Shown here one piece after another: positions 7,253 through 12,474 of a stretch of DNA of 12,474 nucleotides. The stretch spans positions 1 through 12,474 of the forward strand of contig VBBH01000134.1 of assembly GCA_005888695.1 (NCBI GenBank), given 5' to 3'. The position numbers were made by a program, and so were the translations under genes. How positions within the stretch are numbered: position 1 is the stretch's first letter; every line of letters starts with the position of its first letter. The notes beneath the pieces were generated by a model. It searched no databases, was not told the DNA's origin, and saw nothing but the letters and a program-made list of their open reading frames with translations. The stretch is from Candidatus Bathyarchaeota archaeon (lineage in GTDB: Archaea > Thermoproteota > Bathyarchaeia > 40CM-2-53-6).

Positions 7253-7405
7253 CTATTTGCTCCAGACGCACATCTTGCCGTCGGTAAAATGCGCATGTTT
7301 GGGGAAGGCTTCCTGTTCAAACATTCTTAGCTTGCATTGTACGCCATGCGTTGGACAAACTGCCATGCACAGGCGCAAGTCCTTCTCGACGGTCATTGTC
7401 GTCAT
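7253..7405 (-). CDS. Small Cys/His-rich protein, probably zinc-binding
   Basis: A 50-residue frame from ATG 7403-7405 to TAG 7253-7255, opposite in strand to both neighbours. It carries CMAVCPTHGVQC (C13, C17, H20, C24) and later KHAHFTDGKMCVW (H37, H39, C46), enough ligands for one or two metal sites. I do not recognise a named family, but archaea encode many such tiny zinc proteins, and the spaced Cys/His pattern argues against a random frame. The frame could also begin at ATG 7396 or, with a polar extension, at TTG 7486. An AT-rich TATA-like stretch (AACAATAAG, minus strand, about 7440-7448) would give a leader of roughly 10-15 bases, like that of the M20 gene. No function is proposed. The rest of the 7229-7543 gap holds nothing else I can support. 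Confidence 0.5.
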   Translation of the reverse strand: MTTMTVEKDLRLCMAVCPTHGVQCKLRMFEQEAFPKHAHFTDGKMCVWSK

Positions 7406-7543
7406 TATTCTAGAACCGACGGTATGTGGTCTCTCGGGCTTATTGTTCTTATCCCCTGAGGCCAACTCTGAAGCGATACCAAGCAATTCCGCTACAGCAG
7501 TTTTCTTAAGTAGAAGCGCTATCGCCTTTCCTTAGAGAAAGTT

Positions 7544-9925
7544 ATGCAGGTAGCCGCCCAAGCTGGGAAGACCGTTCAGGAAGTTAAGCAATACGACTTA
7601 TTCATGGACGTTGACTTCACCGGTCTCAAATACACCGGCAAAGTAACCATGGACCTCACGTCTGTGGGAGACATCAGCCTTGACGCTGTAAACCTACAAA
7701 TCATGAGCGTCAGATCCGGAACCAGGAATATTCCATTCAAACAAAATGGATCTGTTGTTGAGATCCAAACAGGTAGATTCTCGGGACCATTAGAGGTCGA
7801 ATACAAAGGCAAGGTTTCAGACAATTTCACTGGACTCTACAAAGCATCCTATGGAGAAGGATACGTGCTCTCCACTCACTTGGAAGCGGTGCAAGCTCGC
7901 AAAGTACTTCCTTGCGTTGATCATCCCGCCTACAAGGCCCATTTCAAAGTCACGGTCCGGACCGACGCTTATCTGTCGGTTATCTCAAACATGCCCATCG
8001 ACTCCGAGAAGAACGAAGGTAACAAGAAGATCACATCCTTCCAGAAAACGCCGAAGATGAGCACCTACCTTCTCTATCTAGGCATAGGAAAATGGGTCGA
8101 GAAAAAAGATCATCGGGGCAAGACCGAGCTCTATTCCGCATATGCGAAACGATCGAAGGGCGAGATCAAGACGGACTTCGCCTTCGAAGCCGCAAAGAAG
8201 GTCCTCGACTATTACGAATCATACTTTGGTATCCCATACGAACTACCCAAACTCCACCAAGTCGCCGTCCCAGAATTCGCGTACGGCGCAATGGAAAACT
8301 GGGGCGCTATAACCTATCGAGAGATACGCTTGCACGTTGACAAGGACACGACCGTCCAGACCAAGAAAGCGGTTGCAAGCGTCATTGCCCATGAGATTGC
8401 CCACATGTGGTTCGGCGATCTCGTCACGATGAAATGGTGGGATGACATATGGCTCAATGAAAGCTTCGCGACATTCATGGGCCAGAAATCCATCGACTCC
8501 GCCTATCCACAATGGACCATCTGGCAAGACTTTGTCCGGACACAAACCGCCGGAGCCCAAGCTAGAGACGGCTTGAAGAGCACCCATCCTATCGAGGCCA
8601 AAGTCAGCGACCCCGCAGAAATAGAGGAGTTGTTTGACGAGATCAGCTACGGCAAGGGGGCCAGTATTCTGAGAATGATCGAGGCCTACATTGGTCCCGA
8701 CAACTTCCAGAAAGGAGTGGCAAACTACCTCCAACAGTTCCGATACTCCAACGCCGCCGGTCGAGACTTCTGGACCCGGCTTCAACAAGCATCCGGGACC
8801 GAAGTAAATCGGATAATGGAAGCGTGGATCAGCAAAGCAGGCTACCCGATTGTAACCGTCTCCTTGTCCAACGCTAAGCTCAAACTTGAACAGGAAAGAT
8901 TCCTCTTAGCGGGCGGCATAGAGAAACAAACATGGCCCATCCCGGTCACGATGACCGTTGACGGCAAAACTCAACGATTCCTCTTCGACAAGGAAAAATC
9001 CGAGACCAACCTAGCCTCTACTCCGAAATCTCTAAAGTTGAACACTGACCAGACCGGATTCTACCTCGTCTACTACCAGGGAAAGGACCTCCAAGACCGG
9101 TTGTGGAGCAGCAAACTCTCAACACTCGACAAATGGGGATTGGCCAGTGATGCTAAACAGTTCCTATTCTCCGGAAAAATACCATTCAAAGAATACTTGG
9201 CGTTGGTTGAACGATACCAGAATGAACAAGAATACCTCCCGGCTTACGAGATCTCCGACCAGCTCACGCTTCTCTATCAGATTGCTCCCAAGAAGCTGAT
9301 TGAAACCTCGAAGAGATTCCACTCCTCTGAGCTCAAGGTCCTTCAAACAAAGAAGGACGACAACAGTTCACTTCTCAAGGGCACAGTCGCCGCAAGACTA
9401 GCCCTACTGGATGATTCGTACGCCAAGGAGGCCTCGTCCAGGTTCAAGGACATAGCCGATGTCGAACCGGACATGAAGGAATCAGTAATCATTGGCTATG
9501 CGAGATCAACAAACGATTACGACGGTATCCTAGACAGATACAAGAAGAGCACAACCGACGAGGACCGACTACGATATCTGGAGGGACTCACAAGTTTCAA
9601 GAAGCCAGAACTTGTCGCCAAGACACTGGACTTCGCATTAGGCGGGAACGTAAAACGGCAGGACATCCGGAACGTGATCTCTTACGCCACCAACAATCCC
9701 GAGGCTAAGGACGTGACCTGGCAATGGTTCAAGACCAACATCGAGAAACTAATCAAGATATACGAAGGGACAGCCCAGCTGTCAGGCACAATGCGAGCCT
9801 ACGTGTCAATCCTCGGCGTCGGTCATGTCAGTGAAGCTGAAAGATTATTCAATGAACACCCGATACCTGGTGCTCCAGAGTCTCGCGTTATCTATGCGAC
9901 GGTTGATACGTCCGCTCCACACTAG
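7544..9925 (+). CDS. M1-family zinc aminopeptidase (tricorn-interacting factor F2/F3-like)
   Basis: Cytoplasmic zinc aminopeptidase that trims N-terminal residues from peptides left by the proteasome or tricorn protease. Domains: N-terminal beta domain (about 12-190), thermolysin-like catalytic domain (about 190-430) and the C-terminal helical ERAP1-C-like domain (about 515-780). Key residues visible: GAMENWG exopeptidase motif at 248-254 (E251), zinc motif HEIAH at 283-287 with the third ligand E306 in NESFAT, and catalytic Tyr369 in ISYGKGASILRM. Its 793 residues match the archaeal F2/F3 size. No signal peptide or lipobox, so intracellular. One deviation: the N-terminal family motif PCfDEP reads PCVDHP (123-128). 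ATG 7544 is suitable, since similarity starts around residue 15; no strong Shine-Dalgarno is seen, and a weak TATA-like TTCTTAAG lies about 35-40 bases upstream. It works alongside the upstream M20D enzyme in peptide use, by inference. Confidence 0.96.
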   Translation: MQVAAQAGKTVQEVKQYDLFMDVDFTGLKYTGKVTMDLTSVGDISLDAVNLQIMSVRSGTRNIPFKQNGSVVEIQTGRFSGPLEVEYKGKVSDNFTGLYKASYGEGYVLSTHLEAVQARKVLPCVDHPAYKAHFKVTVRTDAYLSVISNMPIDSEKNEGNKKITSFQKTPKMSTYLLYLGIGKWVEKKDHRGKTELYSAYAKRSKGEIKTDFAFEAAKKVLDYYESYFGIPYELPKLHQVAVPEFAYGAMENWGAITYREIRLHVDKDTTVQTKKAVASVIAHEIAHMWFGDLVTMKWWDDIWLNESFATFMGQKSIDSAYPQWTIWQDFVRTQTAGAQARDGLKSTHPIEAKVSDPAEIEELFDEISYGKGASILRMIEAYIGPDNFQKGVANYLQQFRYSNAAGRDFWTRLQQASGTEVNRIMEAWISKAGYPIVTVSLSNAKLKLEQERFLLAGGIEKQTWPIPVTMTVDGKTQRFLFDKEKSETNLASTPKSLKLNTDQTGFYLVYYQGKDLQDRLWSSKLSTLDKWGLASDAKQFLFSGKIPFKEYLALVERYQNEQEYLPAYEISDQLTLLYQIAPKKLIETSKRFHSSELKVLQTKKDDNSSLLKGTVAARLALLDDSYAKEASSRFKDIADVEPDMKESVIIGYARSTNDYDGILDRYKKSTTDEDRLRYLEGLTSFKKPELVAKTLDFALGGNVKRQDIRNVISYATNNPEAKDVTWQWFKTNIEKLIKIYEGTAQLSGTMRAYVSILGVGHVSEAERLFNEHPIPGAPESRVIYATVDTSAPH

Positions 9926-9963
9926 AGTCCAAAATACCATCCTGCAAGGTTTCGATCTCTTTT

Positions 9964-10284
9964 CTATCTTAGGTCGGAATGTTTAGCCATTGAATCGGCG
10001 ATCACTCTCAGGTGCTCGGCGTTCCTCCAAAGCTTGGCACGATCAATCCTGTACGCTGGAATGACATGCCTTCGTTCGACCCCTCTGTTTTTTCTGCCCG
10101 GCACTGCAGCTAGCATGGATACACCGATGCCCACTGCGATTCCAGCAACGCTACGTGAGTTCTTGAAGTCCTGAGTGATGGTATGGAACGCGATTGAAAT
10201 AGAAAGGACGTGCGAGGCTTGCAGAGCCACGATAACACCTGCAATCAATACTAATATCCTCATTGAGGACGACCAAGTTCCCAT
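9964..10284 (-). CDS. Small membrane protein of unknown function with two transmembrane helices
   Basis: A 106-residue frame from ATG 10282-10284 to TAG, convergent with the M1 gene and separated from it by 38 bases. Two hydrophobic segments are visible: MRILVLIAGVIVALQA (8-23) and VAGIAVGIGVSMLAAVPG (46-63), followed by a basic, hydrophilic C-terminus of about 40 residues. That topology would put a basic tail in the cytoplasm by the positive-inside rule. An alternative start is the ATG at residue 8. I see no Shine-Dalgarno sequence and no family match. Confidence rests on the hydrophobic pattern and the fit between neighbours only. Confidence 0.45.
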   Translation of the reverse strand: MGTWSSSMRILVLIAGVIVALQASHVLSISIAFHTITQDFKNSRSVAGIAVGIGVSMLAAVPGRKNRGVERRHVIPAYRIDRAKLWRNAEHLRVIADSMAKHSDLR

Positions 10285-10497
10285 TCTCGAATTTCGCCTT
10301 CCCTCTGGGACAGAGCCTTCCGTAATAGCTCAACACAATTGAACAATGACTCATGAGGACTGGAAATTATTACCCGAAAACCCTAGAAAGAGTAGATTGT
10401 CCTAATGCTACCCTCTAATAGCCACTGGGCATGAGTCACTTCACGAGGGAAGCTCCGGTAACGCCCTGCCAATTGCCCTACTATCTCCAAGGTATCA

Positions 10498-10782
10498 GTG
10501 GTGCTATCAGGGTTATCGACCGAGGAAGAGCCTAGAGACCTGGACACCGAGAACGAAGAGGTTCTCACTCTCTATGACGACATCAAGAAAATACTAGAGA
10601 GGTATACAAAGCCTGAGGTCAAGACCAAACAAGAACAACCCAGCATCCTAAGGGAGACAAAGGGCATACTGCCATGCAGTAGAATCCTCAAGGTGGAATT
10701 CGAGCGAAAACTGGTCACTGTCACTGTAATGAAATCAGATGGTGAGATTTACCAGCTGAAAATACAAGCAACTGAAGAGTGA
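10498..10782 (+). CDS. Small charged hypothetical protein
   Basis: A 94-residue frame with only GTG starts (10498, 10501), bounded upstream by an in-frame TAA. The first half is acidic and helix-prone (EEEPRDLDTENEEVLTLYDD, then IKKILERY). The second half looks like an alternating beta segment (ILKVEFERKLVTVTVMKSDG, then EIYQLKI). It is convergent with the HerA-like gene, with only 13 bases between the two stops, which supports a real gene boundary. No Cys, no membrane helix and no recognised family. The upstream 10285-10497 gap is AT-rich around 10365-10400 (TTATTACC and nearby) and may carry divergent promoters, with no clear element. Confidence 0.45.
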   Translation: MVLSGLSTEEEPRDLDTENEEVLTLYDDIKKILERYTKPEVKTKQEQPSILRETKGILPCSRILKVEFERKLVTVTVMKSDGEIYQLKIQATEE

Positions 10783-10795
10783 CATTGGCCCGCTT

Positions 10796-12474
10796 TTAGA
10801 GGAAGCTGGCGCATTCTTCGCTGCAAGCGTATCTCTTTCTCAGCATCCCCTTTTCGATCGTGCATCTCAGACAAACTGTCTTGCCGCAATGTTCACAGTC
10901 GCGTCTGTGCAACTGGCACGTATAATGACTGCAAGAATTCAATCCACATTTCATGCAGACTTTTTCAATCCCGAGCGAACATTTCGCAGTATGCTCGACA
11001 CATGCCACATGCCCACACGAAAGATCGGGTCGACAGGTTCCGCAATAGTGCTTTATACAGGATAGGCATGCGCGCAAATGCTCTGGGCAGGCCGCATGTC
11101 CACATACTGTTGCACTGACACTTCCCGACAATATCTTGTGTAGCGTGGCCGAGCACATTGGGTACTCAATTCCGAGAATCGTTCCATCGGTTCCCGAAAC
11201 GATTTTTCGAAACGACTCCTGTGTCCCGTCCACTCCGAAGATGGCAGTCCAGACTGGATGCCGGACGAGTCGTGCATTCGTGAAATGAATGTCTCGGGCC
11301 GATGGCTTAATGGTCGCTTCTCTCGTCGTTCTCACTCCGACCAATTTCACTCTCTTCTCGTAACGATCCGAGACATACTGTTTCATGTTGCGCTCCACCT
11401 GACCTTCATCTTTGACAGCCTCCAAACTCTCGGTTGTGAGATGGTCATGGCTCGGCACATCCACCATTCCCAATTCTCCGGTTGTCAGCGTCTTCGTCAA
11501 ACCTGCCGACAATTTCTCCTCCTCGGTGGGAGCATGTATCGGATGGTCGCCCGATGATAGGAACCTCACAACCTTTCCGTTTGCCGCATCAACCAGTAGT
11601 GTCCCTTTTGCGTTGATCCGCACTTCCTTTTGGTAGTGTGGAAATTGCTTCCAAGTGCTGACATCATAGTCCATTACATAGTAGGAGTCGAAACGGAGCT
11701 TCAATCGTCTCAAAGAGACAGATCCGTCTAACGGCGGCCTGGACGCTTTTTCAGTATCGACCTTCAAGGCTAGGCTGTCCGAAACGACCTTCAACTCCCT
11801 CGTACTTCCGTGCTTACTGGCCCCTCTGTTTCCTCCTTCCAGAAGTGCGTGGTCTTCAATAGTCCAGCCCTCTTTCAAAGGCTGCATAAGCTTCCTGACA
11901 TCATTCAACTCTAGGGGACCGCCGTGCTGAGAGATTAGACGCCCGGGGACTGTCAAGAAGCCCTCGTTTCTGTCGAATATCTGACAGTAGAACTCCATCT
12001 TCCTCAAACTCGATAGCGTGTCCATCGCGTCCGCGCCTAGATCCAAACCCAACCTGACTCTTTCAATATCCTGTCTCATCGGCAAGCTGCCAATGAATCG
12101 AATATTCGCGTTCGACAGGACCTTGTAATCCAAATCACTGGGGTTCTGCGTTGCCAACACCATGCCTAGGCCAAAGGCCCTCGCCATCTTCACCAAGCGA
12201 ATCAGGATCTTCTTTGAAGCTGGGGCCCTTACGGGGGGACAGAAACCGTGAATCTCATCAAAATAGAGGAGATACTTCAGGGCCTGGCTGCCCTTCTGTC
12301 GTATCATCCAGAAGAACAACTGTTCTAGCAAGTACTCGACAAAGACCTGGCGTTCAGCTTCCCCGGCTACACTTCGCAAGTCCACTACGTTGATTGGCGC
12401 TTTCTTATCGATCATGAACCACCGGTCGAAGTCCACTGGTTCGCCAATGAACCACGACTTTATCCCGGGATCGG
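10796..12474 (-). CDS. HerA-like (DUF87-type) ATPase with C-terminal Cys/His repeats, N-terminus cut off by the window edge
   Basis: The frame is open to the right edge (first full codon 12470-12472), so the N-terminus with Walker A is outside the window; 558 codons are visible. Numbering from the internal GTG 12436: Walker B LLYFDEIHGF at 56-65, a segment MARAFGLGMVLATQNPSDLD (84-103) with the ATQ sensor typical of HerA/FtsK/VirB4 ATPases, and SNANIRFIGSL then MRQDIERV in the positions where HerA has its nucleotide-sensing residues. HerA-type proteins are hexameric DNA translocases or pumps. After a linker come two related beta segments (about 250-292 and 389-424), each with a VDaanGkv/VsGtdGti turn. 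The end (445-542) is a Cys/His-rich region with three tandem repeats. This is not the plain HerA of repair operons (no Mre11, Rad50 or NurA is visible), but an accessory HerA-like fusion of unknown target. Confidence 0.85.
   Translation of the reverse strand, partial: DPGIKSWFIGEPVDFDRWFMIDKKAPINVVDLRSVAGEAERQVFVEYLLEQLFFWMIRQKGSQALKYLLYFDEIHGFCPPVRAPASKKILIRLVKMARAFGLGMVLATQNPSDLDYKVLSNANIRFIGSLPMRQDIERVRLGLDLGADAMDTLSSLRKMEFYCQIFDRNEGFLTVPGRLISQHGGPLELNDVRKLMQPLKEGWTIEDHALLEGGNRGASKHGSTRELKVVSDSLALKVDTEKASRPPLDGSVSLRRLKLRFDSYYVMDYDVSTWKQFPHYQKEVRINAKGTLLVDAANGKVVRFLSSGDHPIHAPTEEEKLSAGLTKTLTTGELGMVDVPSHDHLTTESLEAVKDEGQVERNMKQYVSDRYEKRVKLVGVRTTREATIKPSARDIHFTNARLVRHPVWTAIFGVDGTQESFRKIVSGTDGTILGIEYPMCSATLHKILSGSVSATVCGHAACPEHLRACLSCIKHYCGTCRPDLSCGHVACVEHTAKCSLGIEKVCMKCGLNSCSHYTCQLHRRDCEHCGKTVCLRCTIEKGMLRKRYACSEECASFL
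10811..11104 (-). repeat. Three tandem Cys/His (putative zinc) repeats in the HerA-like protein
   Basis: Using residue numbers from GTG 12436, the pattern C-x-H-x2-C-x2-H-x3-C-x2-C-x4-C-x2-C occurs three times: starting at C445, C474 and C502, about 28-29 residues apart. Repeat 2 has Gly489 where repeats 1 and 3 have Cys (C460, C517). A final C-x3-C pair (C538, C542) closes the protein. The DNA does not repeat closely; the periodicity is at protein level. Each unit has enough ligands for up to two metal ions. Role is inferred: binding of nucleic acid or a partner protein. Confidence 0.75.

Noticed and set aside
7257..7535. A 92-codon plus-strand frame upstream of the M1 gene
   Set aside because: Antisense to the small Cys/His frame, no family features, and less coherent composition than the minus-strand reading.
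8243..8788. A 181-codon minus-strand frame opposite the M1 catalytic domain
   Set aside because: Antisense shadow of the conserved zinc-site region, with no motif of its own.
1..12474. CRISPR array, tRNA or rRNA genes, insertion sequence or integrase
   Set aside because: No regularly spaced direct repeats, no cloverleaf-like sequence, and no transposase or integrase motifs were seen in any frame by eye.

Overview
The window most likely comes from an uncultured archaeon, plausibly of the Bathyarchaeia/Thaumarchaeota-related lineages. This rests on gene content: two single-domain KaiC/RAD55-like RecA-superfamily ATPases, a HerA-like hexameric ATPase, a tricorn-factor-like M1 aminopeptidase, a UbiA prenyltransferase and a tiny Cys/His protein. 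TATA-like boxes sit about 35-45 bases before some starts, giving short leaders. No rRNA, tRNA or marker gene is present, so the lineage is an inference.

Layout. 1-1611, minus strand: a UbiA-family prenyltransferase interrupted by an in-frame TAA, followed 3 bases later by a RecA/KaiC-like ATPase that runs off the left edge. 1829-2596, plus: a complete KaiC-like ATPase, divergent from ubiA. 2824-4020, plus: a complete M20D amidohydrolase behind a TATA-like box. 4017-4173: a frameshifted N-terminal remnant of a PPK2-type polyphosphate kinase. 4158-4688, minus: a five-helix membrane protein of unknown function whose tail is antisense to that remnant. 4985-7228, plus: a large protein joining a TolB/FlgO-like domain, TPR repeats and a C-terminal AAA+ ATPase, with recognisable homology beginning upstream of its only usable start codon. 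7253-7405, minus: a 50-residue Cys/His protein. 7544-9925, plus: an M1 aminopeptidase. 9964-10284, minus: a small two-helix membrane protein. 10498-10782, plus: a small charged protein. 10796-12474, minus: the C-terminal part of a HerA-like ATPase carrying three tandem zinc-knuckle-like repeats, running off the right edge.

There is no single pathway. The two peptidases (M20D and M1) fit peptide and amino-acid catabolism, as expected of a protein-fermenting archaeon. The ATPases (two KaiC-like, one TPR-AAA+, one HerA-like) point to signalling, DNA or assembly functions that cannot be fixed from sequence alone. Signs of gene decay and remodelling (nonsense codon in ubiA, PPK2 remnant, lost start of the TPR-AAA+ gene) cluster in 544-5000. 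The most unusual proteins are the TolB-TPR-AAA+ fusion and the HerA-like ATPase with its repeated Cys/His tail.
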